Assembly (NCBI GenBank): GCA_002179805.1
Contig: NAVB01000184.1
Coordinates: forward strand, 1 to 33,149
From: Acanthamoeba lenticulata
Lineage: Eukaryota; Discosea; Longamoebia; Acanthamoebidae
DNA: 33,149 nt
Reading direction: 5' to 3'
Position 1 is the first letter of the stretch; each line of letters starts with the position of its first letter. The translations under genes were made by a program, and so were the position numbers. A model generated the notes under the pieces. The model was not told the origin of the DNA and did not search any database. It worked only from the letters and a program-made list of their open reading frames with translations. Of this stretch, positions 20,879-31,505 are shown one piece after another.

Positions 20879-22529
20879 TCAGCTCAGCTTCTTCAGCTGA
20901 AGCACGTCTTGCCAGGATCGTAGGCCAATGAAGTCCCTGATCTCTGAGCATATTTCCTCTGCTTCTTCCTCTGAGGCGTAGGTGCCGTGAAGGGAGAGGG
21001 GCACCCAGGACGAGTACGGGTTCTCGATGTTGAGTAAGACGTTGAACTCGGTCTTTCGGTTCTGGGTGGCCCTGTGGATCTCCACCAGCCCGACGTCCTG
21101 GCACGCGTACAGCTCTTCGTGCCGTCCCCGCAGGTTGCGCCGGATGATGGCCAGCTGGGAGGCGAAGAATAATAAATAAATGACAAAAAATATAAATTAA
21201 AAATTCAAAAAAGTGGACGTCAACAACGACAGCAGTTGTGGGAGCCGTCACGCACGACGTTCTCGTTCTTGTCGATGATGCAGATTTCGCGCTTGGAGGC
21301 AAAGAGAAGCGCCACGAACGAGCACACGAACAGCGCGCTGCATCCATAGGCGAGCCTGCATCAAAGCCCCGTCCCCCCAAAGGCGCGTTAGCTTCCAGCA
21401 GGTCCGCACGCACGAGCGTCCGCGTTGACGCACCATCGGTCGTCGAGCTCCTCGTCGAGCAGCACCGTGTCAATGGCCACCTCCCCCTGTTGCACGTCGC
21501 CCTCGCCGTCGCGTGGTGGCGGCCGCCAGTCATTGGCGTGAGCCCGAAGCGGGGAAGAGTCAAGGAACACGCGACGGGAAATGGAGATGAAAATCAAGAT
21601 AAAGAGGATGAAAAAGGTGGGTGGTGTGAGGATATGATCAACTCGTTGACCCGGCGCACGATGCGTAGCTTGTCGGCGTAGCCCGTGAATGAGTAGTAGT
21701 GGGTCAGCGGCAGCTCCTGCGGCTCGTCGTCGTCAATGTTGCTGTTCCCGTGCCTCGCCCCGCTGGACAGCGTGCGGCCACGCCGGTCCTCGTACGGCTG
21801 CCGCTGTTCATCCTCTTGCACGACGTCCTCGTGCGACGCCTCCTCCTCTGGCTCGGCCCTGCACGACACACGAGGACGTTGGTGAGGGCTCAAGCCTGCG
21901 AGGCCTCGAGCCCTGCGGGCGGCGGCACCTGGGCTGCGGCTGCGGCTCGGGCTGCTGTTGTTGTTGTTGGTGCTGTTGTCGCACTTCGCCGCTGGTCTGG
22001 TCCTGGCCGGCCGCCGAGGGCCGGCGCGGGTGGCGCCTCTGCTCCCGCGTGCGCGCGCCAGGGTCAGGTTGAGACGCCAGAAGAGTGGGATGTGGTCGAG
22101 GTGACGTGCCTTGGGCATGAGGAGAAGGGTCACACGGGAAGCCAGGCCGGAGCCCTCCAGCAGCGCGGCGCGAATGTGTGCCATCTGCACACTGCGCTCG
22201 CTCCACATCCACATGTTCTCCCGTCGCACCACGCACCACCCGTCGCGTAGCGCCTCGGCCGGGGACAGCGCCTCCGACCTTTTTTTTGAGAAGAATAAAG
22301 TTCAATAATTTTAAAGTATTTTTATTTCAATAAATAACAGGCAAAATGATCGATTAAAATTGGGCTTGAAGGGGGCGCACCACGGGAAACAGCGCAGACG
22401 GGTTCGCCAGCCAAGAACAAGGGCAATGAGGAGGCCCGCAGCCAGGAAGACCACAGCGGCGAAGCGCTGCCGCCGTGAGCCCTTCAGTTCCAACCGCAGC
22501 TCGGTGCTCGTTCGGCTCACCGCCTCCAT
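20879..22529 (-). CDS. Unrecognised protein with two membrane segments
   Basis: Exons, right to left: 22529-22381, 22278-21985, 21858-21660, 21486-21434, 21355-21256 and 21154-20879, giving 356 residues. A short basic N-terminus (LKGSRRQR) precedes membrane segment 1 (FAAVVFLAAGLLIALVLGW). A domain follows with DGWCVVRRENMWMWSERSVQ, then an acidic, Gln-rich disordered stretch. SALFVCSFVALLFASKRE is membrane segment 2. The C-terminus (CIIDKNENV, then TEFNVLLNIENPYSSWVPLS, ASEEEAEEICSEIRDFIGL) looks like a small alpha/beta or PH-like domain. That tail after a membrane segment faintly recalls the EROS/Ycf4 layout, but I cannot assign a family. The third and fourth introns are the least certain. 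It is divergent from the secreted-protein gene 289 bases away. Confidence 0.7.
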
Positions 22530-22818
22530 GGTGCTTTTTTTTGATTTTTTTTTTAAAAAATAAAATGGCTTTCAAACTTAAATTCAGGGGCATATTTCCG
22601 CTCGATTCGCCCTCCTTATATGAGCATTTCTGTAGACGTTCCAGGGCGAAAAATGGTGACTCGCCCAGAAGACAGCAAAAGCGAAAGCGAAGAAGGTTTG
22701 TTGTTTGAAACTTCCGTTCTTGAGGTGGGTCCCTCCTTGGCACTGCGTACGCGTAAGTCTGCTCAAGCCCACTCCATCCCATATCACTCCAGTCAGTGTC
22801 CTATCCCCCAGTATCAGC
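22530..22818. promoter_or_regulatory. Divergent promoter, two-TM gene / secreted-protein gene
   Basis: 289 bases between two start codons pointing apart. A T-run and A-run pair (about 22535-22560) sits next to the minus-strand start. No clear TATA or other known element was found. Confidence 0.4.
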
Positions 22819-23739
22819 ATGCCTCATCTTCTTCCAGCTTCCCGCGGAGCCGCGGTCGCTCTGGTCCTCCTGGCCGTGGCCATGGCTGCCGTTTTCACAT
22901 CTACCTCCTCTGCCGTCGTTATCAGTGATGATGGTGAGCGTCCTTGCATCTTCCTCTTTCCCTTCTTCCCACCTCTTCATTCCTTGGTCCTCCTTGCTAA
23001 AATTTTGTTTTATGTGCTCCAATTCCCAGCGGACAAGGAGCCGCTCATCGTCTTCAACATCACCGTCGAGTACAGCTTCTTTCCTTGTTGGCCTTTCTCG
23101 TCATGTTGTTTTACTGACGCCACCCTTGTGCCTGTTACTCGCAGCGAGACCAGTTGGCGCCCGTGCGTGGGCTCGGGCCATACGCCCTGGCTGAGGCCCA
23201 ACCGCACGACGCACGACGACGTCGTCATCGAGTCCTGTGACACCGGTCGCTTCGTCTACACCTACGGTAAGCTGTGCGCCTGAGTTCATCCTTCTTCTTC
23301 TTCTTCTTCTTCTTCAATCTGCGCCCGAGGCCTCACCTGGTATCCCATGGCTAGCGACCGGGGCCGGTGGCGTCATGGTGCTCAAGCCCACCTTCTACTC
23401 CTCGGTGATCGTGGATGCCTCGCCGCCCACATGCGCCATCGTCTGCAAGTCCACGACCGTGTGCGCCGACTGCTCTGTCATGTTCGTGCACGCGCCCTAC
23501 TTTGCCTCGCCCTGCAGAAGAGCGGCAACGTTTTCTGACATGTGGTGTACTTGCTTGCCTTGTGTGGTGCTCGTGCAGGGACTCTCGCGAAGGCTACCAC
23601 CTGACGGTGCGCCTTTTGCTGTTCCTCATCATGCTAGCCACCCCGCGTGCACCATCACTAAAGGGCGTGTGTGGACGGCGTGCAGACGTACACCTTCAAG
23701 GTGGCGGCCTGGGAGTGGACCTCAACGAAGCCGCATTAA
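22819..23739 (+). CDS. Small secreted or type II membrane protein, unknown
   Basis: Exons are 22819-22933, 23030-23069, 23145-23266, 23355-23529, 23579-23606 and 23686-23739, all in phase, giving 177 residues. The N-terminus carries a signal peptide or anchor (GAAVALVLLAVAMAAVF, then TSTSSA). The mature part has seven or so cysteines (WRPCVG, ESCDTG, PTCAIVCKS, TVCADCSVMF, SPCRR) and N-glycosylation sites in FNITV and PNRTT, which fits an extracellular, disulphide-bonded domain. Introns are 49-98 nt. I do not recognise the family. Frame continuity through six exons is the main evidence that it is a gene. Confidence 0.65.
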
Positions 23740-24000
23740 ATCTTCATAAAACGCTCCAGAGAGCTCTTTGGTTCGTTGAGCATGTTGTTGTGCACACGAG
23801 TCCACGCACCGACTCCAGTCGCGTTCTTGTGCATGAGGTCGCGGCGTCGCTTTGCTGTTGGTGGGTTGGTGTCTTGGCATGTCATGTTGGGCTTCTGGGC
23901 TGGGCTGGCGGAATACACCACAGAAAACAAACTAAACACTTGACGCCACACACACGCCACGCGCTGAGAAGAGATCGACTGAGTGAGTGCAAGACAGATC

Positions 24001-27000
24001 ATGAAGAAGAGGGAAGTAGAATTCGTGGTGGAGGATGTGCCGGTAGAGCTCGTGGAGGGCGGCAAGGAGCCGATTGTCATCGGCAACGAGATCCTGCGCA
24101 AGGGCTGGATTGCGAGGGACATACGAGCACGCGTGCCCAAGGCGGTCAAGTTCGTGATCATCACTGACTCGAATGTGTTTGGGCTCTACGGCCAGGCCTT
24201 CATCTCTACCTTTGAGAAGGTGCTTCACGTCAAGCCCTTCGTGAAGGTCCTGCCGCCTGGCGAAGAGACCAAAAGCCGAGGTGTCAAGGAGGAGATTGAG
24301 GACTTCATGCTTGCCAAGGCCTGCAATCGCGACACTTGCATCGTGCGCTCTGCTCAGCTGATTTTTGTCTTTCTTTGTCTTACACTGCCTCTGCACTGCA
24401 GATCGCTCTGGGCGGTGGTGTCATAGGCGATCTTGCTGGATTCGTGGCCGCTACCTACTTGCGAGGTGCGCCAGCAGCCCCCACAGCGCACGTTCGCTTT
24501 TATTTCAAGATTAAGATTTTGACTTTTTTTTCTACTTTATCTGGAATGATGATACAAACCAAGATCTCTTTCCCGACTCTCCAGGCGTGCCCTTCATCCA
24601 GGTGCCCACCACGCTCCTCGCCATGGTCGACTCCTCCATCGGCGGTACGGGCACACACAGACATTTCATTCTATTTTTCTTTCTTTTATTTCAGTTGATT
24701 AAAAGAATGTTTCCTCTCAAAATTGCTACGCACAGGCAAGACGGGGCTCAACCCGCCAGCGGGCAAGAACCTTGTGGGCGCCTTCCACCACCCACGAGCC
24801 GTGTACATCGACCTCTCGCTGCTCAAGAGCCTCCCACAGCGCGAGTTCTGCAACGGCCTGGCCGAGGTGATCAAATCGGGCGTCATCCGCGACCCGGAGC
24901 TGTTCGAACTGCTGGAGACCAACGTCGACGGCATCCTCAACAACCGCGAGGAGCGCCTCCTGCGCGAGCTTGTCCTGCGCTCGGCCCGGATGAAGTCCGA
25001 AGTGGTGGCCGCCGACCCCAACGAGGCCGGCCTCCGCTGCATCCTCAACTACGGCCACACGATCGGCCACGCCATCGAGGCCTTTGCCTTCCCGCTCCTC
25101 CTGCACGGCGAGTGTGTTTCCATCGGCATGGTCCTCGAGAGCAAGCTCGCCCAGAAGATGAACCACCTTCACAACCTCAACTTCCTCGGCCGGCTCACCC
25201 GCTGCCTCCAGGCCTACAAGCTGCCCGTCGTCATCCCCAAGCCCAAGAAGGTCCCTTTCTGCCTCCTGGCGGTCCACTCGATGGAAAAGGATGGTGGCTT
25301 TGATCGAGTTGAAGGTGAAGATGATGAAGTAGTTGACGTTGTTGGTCTTTGTCGTGCCGCAGGGCGGTGAGCAGCAGCAGGGCGGCGGCCGGAAGGAGGG
25401 CACGCTGGACTTTACCCCGGAGGACCTGATTAACAAGATGCTCATCGACAAGAAGAACGCCAACAGCAACATCCGCTGCGTCATCGTCAAGGACTTTGGT
25501 GATGTCTTCGAGCATCCCGTGGTCGTCGACCGCGACATCCTTCGGTATCTTCGCCCGTTTTCTTTTTATTAAAATTAAAATACTTATTTTTTGTTTTTTC
25601 ATGTTAGTATTCTTAAAATGCAACAATAATTTATAATAATGTATTTCTAAAGATTTCCTCATTAATACATGAAATGTGCAGATTTGTGCTGCTGCCGTCG
25701 GTGGAGGTGGCGCCCACGCCAAGCGGGCTGAGCGGCGTCATCACCGTGCCCGGCTCCAAGTCCATCTCCAACCGCGTCCTCACGCTCGCCGCGCTCGGCG
25801 AAGGTGCCCTCCCCATCGTCCTCGCCATGCACAACATGAGGCCTCTGGGCTCATTGTCCTTTTGTGATCCTGGGCGGCAGGCGAGTGCCACATCAAGGGC
25901 CTCCTCTCGGCCGATGACACGGACGTCATGCTGGCGGCCCTCCGCCGACTCGGCGTCCAGTACAAGTGGCTTGACCAGGGCCTGGTACGTAATGATGATG
26001 GCGATAATAATGATGAAGATGAAGAGCTCATCGTTGTTGTGGTGTTTGCAGACGCTCTACATAAAGGGCAGCGGCGGACAGCTCCAGCCGCCAAAGGAGC
26101 CCGAGATCCCGTTCTTCCTGGGCAATGCCGGCACAGCCTCGCGCTTCCTGACCACCATGTGCACCCTCGTCACGCCGCCTCCCGGTATGACCCGTCGCTT
26201 TTCGCTCTTTCAGCTCCGGCTGGCTTCGCTCTTTTTTTAACTCCGAGACGTGGCCAGGCTCGACGGACAAGGTGTCGACAATCCTGACGGGCGTGGACAG
26301 GCTCAAGGAGCGGCCCATCAGCGACCTGGTCGAGGCCCTGCGCGAGAACGGGTGCGTCATCAACTACCTGGAGAAGGAGGGCTACTTCCCGATCGAGGTC
26401 GTGGGCGGCCAAGGCCTCCAGGGCGGCGCCATCAACCTGTCGGCCAAGCTAAGCAGCCAATACGTGTCGTCCATCCTGCTGTCGGCCCCGTACGCGCTGC
26501 ACGACGTCGACCTCCGCATCAAGGGCGAGGCCGTCTCGCAGCCCTTCATCGAGATGACGATCAAGGTCATGCAGCAGTTTGGCGTCAAGGTTGTCGACAC
26601 CTCGCAGAAGGACGAACAGGGCCACCTCAAGATCTCGTGGTTCATCCCCCGCGGCGTCTACCACAACCCCAAGGTGCGCTCCTTCCCGCAGTGCCACGTC
26701 AGCAAGGTCATGTGTCGACACTAAGCGACGCGTCGCCGACAACAACCAGGACTTTGTGGTGGAGCCCGACGCGTCGTCGGCGTCGTATCCGCTCGCGCTG
26801 GCGGCCATCACCGGCGGCGAAATCACGGTCGACAACATCGGCTCGGCCAGCGTGCAGGGCGATGCCCAGTTCTACACGGTCATGGAGAAGATGGGCTGCA
26901 CGGTCAACCAGACCAGCACGTCGACCACGGTCAAGGGCCCCGCGCGCGGCGGACTCAAGGCTGTCGACATCGACATGTCGTCCATGACCGACACCTTCAT

Positions 27001-29129
27001 GACCGTCGCCGTCCTCGCCGCCGTGGCCACCGTACGATGCACCTCTCGCCTCCTCTTTCAGATCATCTTGCTCATGCAACACATCACGCGCGCGTAAACA
27101 CAAACGGCACAGGGCACGTCGCGCATCTACAACATCGCCAACCAGCGGGTCAAGGAGTGCAACCGCATCGCCGCGATGGTCACCGAACTTGGCAAGCTCG
27201 GCGTCGTCGCGCGTGAGCTTGAAGACGGTACTCGCTATAATTTTTTTAATTTGTTATCATTATTTTCCACAATATTCTGAGAAAAACCAAACATTCCTGG
27301 TCCAGGTTTGGAAATTGACGGCTGTGGCGGCGACATCTCCAAGCTTCACGGAGCTCACATCCACTGCTACCGCGACCACCGTATCGCCATGAGGTATTTT
27401 ATTTTTATTTCTATCTTTTTTTAATATCTCTCTAGCGAAAATGAAAATGAATTAATTTCTTGATTTTTTGTTGCAGCTTTGGCGTGCTGGGCACGGTGGT
27501 GCCGGGCATTGTGATCACGGACAAGGAGTGCGTGGACAAGACCTACCCCGAGTTCTGGTACGATCTCGAGTTCCGATTCGGCGTCAAGCTCTCTGTGCCC
27601 GCCACCGAAGGCGAGAAGCAGCAGCAGGCCAGCCTCGTCGACAAAAACGAGACCACGACGACCTCGTCGACAGAGTCGCACGAAGAAGAGGCCGACCAGC
27701 GCTCGGTGGTCATCGTGGGCATGCGCGGGTCAGGCAAGAGCACGATGGGCCGCGCGCTGGCCGAGCGGCTCAAGTGGCAGTTCATCGACATCGACGCCGA
27801 GTTCGAGACCGTCATCGGCGAGCCGATCAAGGCGTTCGTGGACAAGCACGGCTGGCCGGCCTTCCGCGCGCAGGAGGAGGCCCTCGTGCGCCGTGTCGTC
27901 GACACGCACCCGACGCGCACGGTCGTGTCCACCGGCGGCGGCATCGTCGAGACCCCGACGGCCCTCGATTACCTCGTCGACAAGAAGCAGAAGCGCGACG
28001 TCGTCCTCGTACAGCTCCGGCGCAACCTGGATGACGTCGTGGCCTACCTCAGCAGCGACCAGAGCCGGGCCGACCTCGGCGAGGAGATCCGCCAGATCTG
28101 GGCCCGGAGGCAGCCGCTCTACGAGCGCGCGGCCGACCTCGAGTTCTACATCGGCCGCCGCCGCGAGAACGACGAGGACGAGGAGGCCTTTTGGCAGGCG
28201 GCCGAGCGCGGCCTGTTTGGGCTTGTCCAGCGCGTACGGCAGCCGTTGGCCCCGCCGGCCCGGGACGAGAGCTACTTCCTCTCGCTGACCAGCCCGCGCG
28301 TGGAGGACCTCGTGGCCCACGTCGACGAGCTCGCGGCCGACGTCGACCTGCTCGAGCTGCGAGTCGACCTGCTTGAGCGGCAGGATGAGGAGTTTGTGCG
28401 CGAGCAGCTCGCCCTGCTGCGGCGCCACACGGACAAGCCCGTCCTGTTCACCCTTCGCACGGCGGGCCAGGGAGGCCGCTACGACGAGACCACTGAGGCC
28501 GGCGCCGCCCACGCGGCCCGGCTGTTTGCGCTGGCCCTCAGGCTCGGCGTCGAGTTCATCGACCTCGAGGTCACCCTGCGGCCGGAGCTCGTCGCGCAGA
28601 TCCTGGACCAGCGCCGCGCGCTCGGCGGCATCACCCGCGTCATCGCCTCGTACCACCAGTTTGGCGAGCCCGTGCGCAGCGAGGACGAGGTCGTCCGCGC
28701 CCTGCAGCGCTGCTATGCGCTGGGCCAGCCCGGCGGCGGTGAAGGCGAGAAGCCGCTGATCGACGTGGTCAAGGTGGTGACGTTTGCCTTTGAGGAGCGC
28801 GACGTGTGGACTCTGCGCCACGGCGTGGAGAAGGCGCGCGAGACGCTGCCCCACCTGCGCGACTTCCCGACCATCGCCCTGGCCGCCGGCGAGAAGGGAA
28901 AGATCTCGCGCGCGCTCAACCGCTTCCTCACCCCCGTCACCCACCCGCTGCTCCCGTCCAAGGCCGCGCCCGGTGCTTTATGCTTTCTTTGTTTTTCTGA
29001 CCTTTTTAATTTCTTGGTTTATTTTTAAAAAATATTTTAACTCGAAATGAACTGACTTCATGTTGGTTCTGTGCAGGCCAATTGTCGGTGCGGGAGATCA
29101 AGGCCATCCGCAGCTTGCTTGGCCTGTAA
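24001..29129 (+). CDS. AROM polyprotein lacking shikimate dehydrogenase (tetrafunctional)
   Basis: AROM proteins catalyse steps 2-6 of chorismate synthesis in the cytosol. Exons are 24001-24342, 24402-24465, 24585-24644, 24736-25250, 25363-25544, 25682-25803, 25881-25984, 26052-26184, 26258-26673, 26750-27031, 27113-27227, 27306-27393, 27477-28972 and 29077-29129, giving 1323 residues. Domains in order: dehydroquinate synthase (about 1-385; [42 protein letters not shown]); EPSP synthase (about 390-850; [40 protein letters not shown]); shikimate kinase (P-loop GMRGSGKST near 890, STGGGIVE); and type I dehydroquinase (about 1070-1320; ELRVDLL, ASYHQF, catalytic lysine in DVVKVVTF). It stops at [17 protein letters not shown], just where the shikimate dehydrogenase domain of fungal AROM would begin. 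A normal pentafunctional AROM has about 1580 residues. The donor at 25250 is uncertain (GTCCAC near 25271 is an alternative). Confidence 0.95.
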
Positions 29130-29241
29130 ATGTGCAGCTTGTGCTTTTTCGGTGTTTGTTTGGCGAATTGATTTAAAACCACAATCGATGGTGGCGGGGC
29201 AAGCGTGGGGATAAGACGGCGCCCTATCGCGTGGTATTTCC

Positions 29242-29383
29242 GGTGGGACATTTGGGGTAAGATGGCATCCCACCTTGAAGGTCCCAGGAACAAAGCCTTA
29301 TGAGGCACCTGCGCTTCGGCGCAGTAACCATGCATGATAAAGGAGGTCCCAGTTCGACTCTGGGAGTGTCCCACCACCGTTTT
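29242..29383 (+). ncRNA. Candidate structured RNA polymerase III transcript (tRNA-like ends)
   Basis: The ends pair over 11 bp: GGTGGGACATT (29242-29252) with AGTGTCCCACC (29365-29375). The 3' part is a perfect tRNA T arm: CCCAG, loop TTCGACT, CTGGG (29348-29364), which overlaps a B-box-like GTTCGACTC. The 5' part has an A-box/D-arm-like TGGGGTAAGATGGC. Between them is a strong hairpin, CTGCGC-TTCG-GCGCAG (29309-29324), and a smaller one, GCCT-TATG-AGGC. A TTTT run at 29380-29383 fits a Pol III terminator. No 7-base anticodon loop with T33 can be formed, so it is not a normal tRNA. Vault RNA, Y RNA or a tRNA-derived element would share this layout. Confidence 0.5.
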
Positions 29384-29453
29384 GTTGGTGTTCGTAGCAT
29401 TCCCCAATGGCTCCATCAGTCTTTCACTTCCACTACAAAAACGAGTAGACAGA

Positions 29454-29472
29454 CCTCCTTTGTCAAAGGAGG
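29454..29472. repeat. 19-bp palindrome
   Basis: CCTCCTTTG and CAAAGGAGG flank a single T. Its left arm with the preceding GA is also the exact complement of AAAGGAGGTC at 29339-29348 inside the candidate RNA. Confidence 0.7.
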
Positions 29473-29629
29473 CCAATAAGGCGGTGACAGCGTCGGCAAA
29501 GCTCTTGGGCGATGTTCAGTTCGCACAAGTTTGCTCTGCTGGCGTTGTTGAAATTCCGTTGAGCACACAAAACACCAACAATAATCCAAGAGGCCGAGCA
29601 ACACACACATCGACCCAAAGCGCACGAGA

Positions 29630-31326
29630 ATGGCAGCTGCCTCCTGCTACAAGGATCGCACGGTCGCCGAGCTGTTGATTGGTTCGATGATTATTACAGG
29701 AATCACCATTTCTTACATACCACAGGCACTTTGCACCTCCCCTCTCTGTTTGTCGTTGTAGACCTGCGTATCATAATCAGATTTCTCGTTGACAGTTCTA
29801 TTCGATTTTTGCACGAAGATCAAGCGAGGGAGTGAGCGTGTTGACCATGTGGCTGTCCTTCATCTGCAGCTACCTCACCTTTATCAACGCCCTCATGCTC
29901 GGGTGGGACCTCGTCGAATGCTGCCGCTACCTCGTGCGTCCGCAGCTCCTCTTCTTCTTCTTCTTCTCCATCTTCTTTATGTTGCGCTCACGCAGCCGCC
30001 TGCGGCAGAACTTTGGGCAAGTGCTCGAGGAGCTGCTCCCGCTGATGCAGCTGTTCGTCGGGCCCGTGGCCCTCTTCTTCCTGTTCATCTGCGTCGTCTA
30101 CTTCTTTGACATCACCCCAACGGAGCAGCGCTCCCGCGCCCTCAAGCTGCAGGACCAGGTTCGTCCTTTTTCTCTCTTCTCGGCCCTGCGCTTGCTCCCC
30201 TAAAGCTGACGCGTTTCGATCCTTCATCATCATCTTCTTCTTCTTCTGCTGCTGCTGCTTTGCTTCATCAGTTCAACGCGCGGTTGATGCTGATCCTCAA
30301 CTTTGTGAGCGTCGTGGTCCTCGCGCTTTCGGCCGTCTTCTTTATCGCCTTTGTCGGGCACAGCAATTACGTACGCGTCCGCCCCGTTTCTTCACTATTG
30401 ACGAAGAAAACGACAATGATCATCATCATCCTCTTGATCATCATCATCATCATCAAACTCTTTGTCTTTATCATCGTCGTCCTCATCGTCTTGGTCATGT
30501 ATCCTCGAATCAAACTCACGCGCGAGACATGTTGTTTGCTTGTGTGCGCAGACGTACACGGGCTATGCCGACGCGCTGGGCCTGATCTCGTCGATCATCA
30601 TCGGCTTCGTGTGGCTGCCGCAGATCTATATGACCTTCCGCGCCAAGGTGCGCCCACCACGACGGCCTCCTGCCACTCCCAACAACAACAACAACAACAC
30701 GGTGTTTTGCATCGGCGATGGCCTCACACGCGGTTGTATGTGCGCCACTCGGCAGGACACGGGACAGCTCAGCATCGTGATGCTGCTGGTGCAGGGCCCC
30801 GGCAACGTTTTCCTCATCTGCTCCCTGGTCCGTCTCTTTCTTCATCTTCATCTTCATCGTTGTCTTCCTCCTTAGATCGTTTTCCTCACCATCGTCGTTA
30901 TCGTCATCGTCACGATTATGTCGCGACTGAACAGGCATGGGCCGGGTACGGGTGGTCGACGTGGCTGCCCTACGTCATCACCACCTTTGAGCAGCTGACC
31001 CTCATCGTCATGTGGATCTGGTTCTTCATGCTCCCCACAAACCTTTTTCTTTCTTATTTATTTCTTTTAAATTTTGATTTAAAATTAATTTTTATATCAA
31101 TTCTTGTATTTTTTTTAAAAGGTACAAGTGGGTGCGACCGCGCGGCAAGCATCACGCGCGGCTCATGCTTGACGACGCGGACAACGAGCCCGTGGTGGCC
31201 GAGTTCTCGGGGATGGACAGCGCGGCGTCGCTCGCGCCCTACCTCCAGCTCCCGACCGACGAAGGCTTGGCGATCACCGACTCGGGCAAGGACGATCGCC
31301 ATTATTTATTTAAGACCAAAATTTAG
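29630..31326 (+). CDS. PQ-loop repeat membrane protein, seven membrane segments
   Basis: PQ-loop proteins are mostly lysosomal or vacuolar transporters (cystinosin, PQLC and related families). Exons are 29630-29725, 29796-29933, 30009-30158, 30272-30370, 30552-30647, 30756-30827, 30935-31020 and 31122-31326, giving 313 residues. Splicing gives the first PQ motif, ISYIPQFYSIFARRSSEGVS; its intron begins GCACTT, so it is probably a GC-AG intron. The second motif is FVWLPQIYMTFRAKDTGQLS. Further membrane segments include VLTMWLSFICSYLTFINALM, LFVGPVALFFLFICVVYFF, LNFVSVVVLALSAVFFIAFV and FEQLTLIVMWIW. The CC after the second segment and LLPLMQ before the third are typical of protist family members. 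The hydrophilic C-tail (about 65 residues) should be cytosolic. Substrate unknown. Confidence 0.88.
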
Positions 31327-31505
31327 GAAAAGAGGAAAATGATGAAAGGAGACCGCAACAACAGATCAGGTAGAGGTCGTTGTACATTCTTTCTTTTTTC
31401 CTGTCCCAAAACTATTGGCTAACGTCCCGAACGTACACTATCGCCCGACAATATCATTTAGTACCCCTTAAAACATACAGCTCAACCCTCCAACAACAAA
31501 GCAGA

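Larger units (their letters stand above)
29130..29629. other. Intergenic between AROM and PQ-loop genes
   Basis: Besides the candidate RNA (29242-29383) and a palindrome (29454-29472), this 500-base gap holds the AROM 3' UTR and the promoter/leader of the PQ-loop gene. No sequence resembling a shikimate dehydrogenase exon was found on either strand. Confidence 0.5.

Noticed and set aside
21960..21984. Poly-Gln tract in the two-membrane-segment protein
   Set aside because: It lies in the other frame of a stretch that is better explained as an intron (GTGCGA donor, TCGTGCAG acceptor).
27730..28944. 404-codon open frame antisense to the shikimate kinase/dehydroquinase exon
   Set aside because: Mirror of AROM codon usage in a GC-rich exon; no motif, and the sense product is clear.
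29246..29372. Intron-containing tRNA for the structured RNA
   Set aside because: Acceptor and T arm fit, but no anticodon stem with a 7-base loop and T33 can be drawn in any register, with or without an intron at position 37/38.
29934..30008. An extra Phe-rich membrane segment (LLFFFFFSIFF) in the PQ-loop protein
   Set aside because: The sequence is a 75-nt intron with GTGCGT donor, pyrimidine tract and CAG acceptor; removing it gives the CC...LLPLMQ spacing usual for the family.
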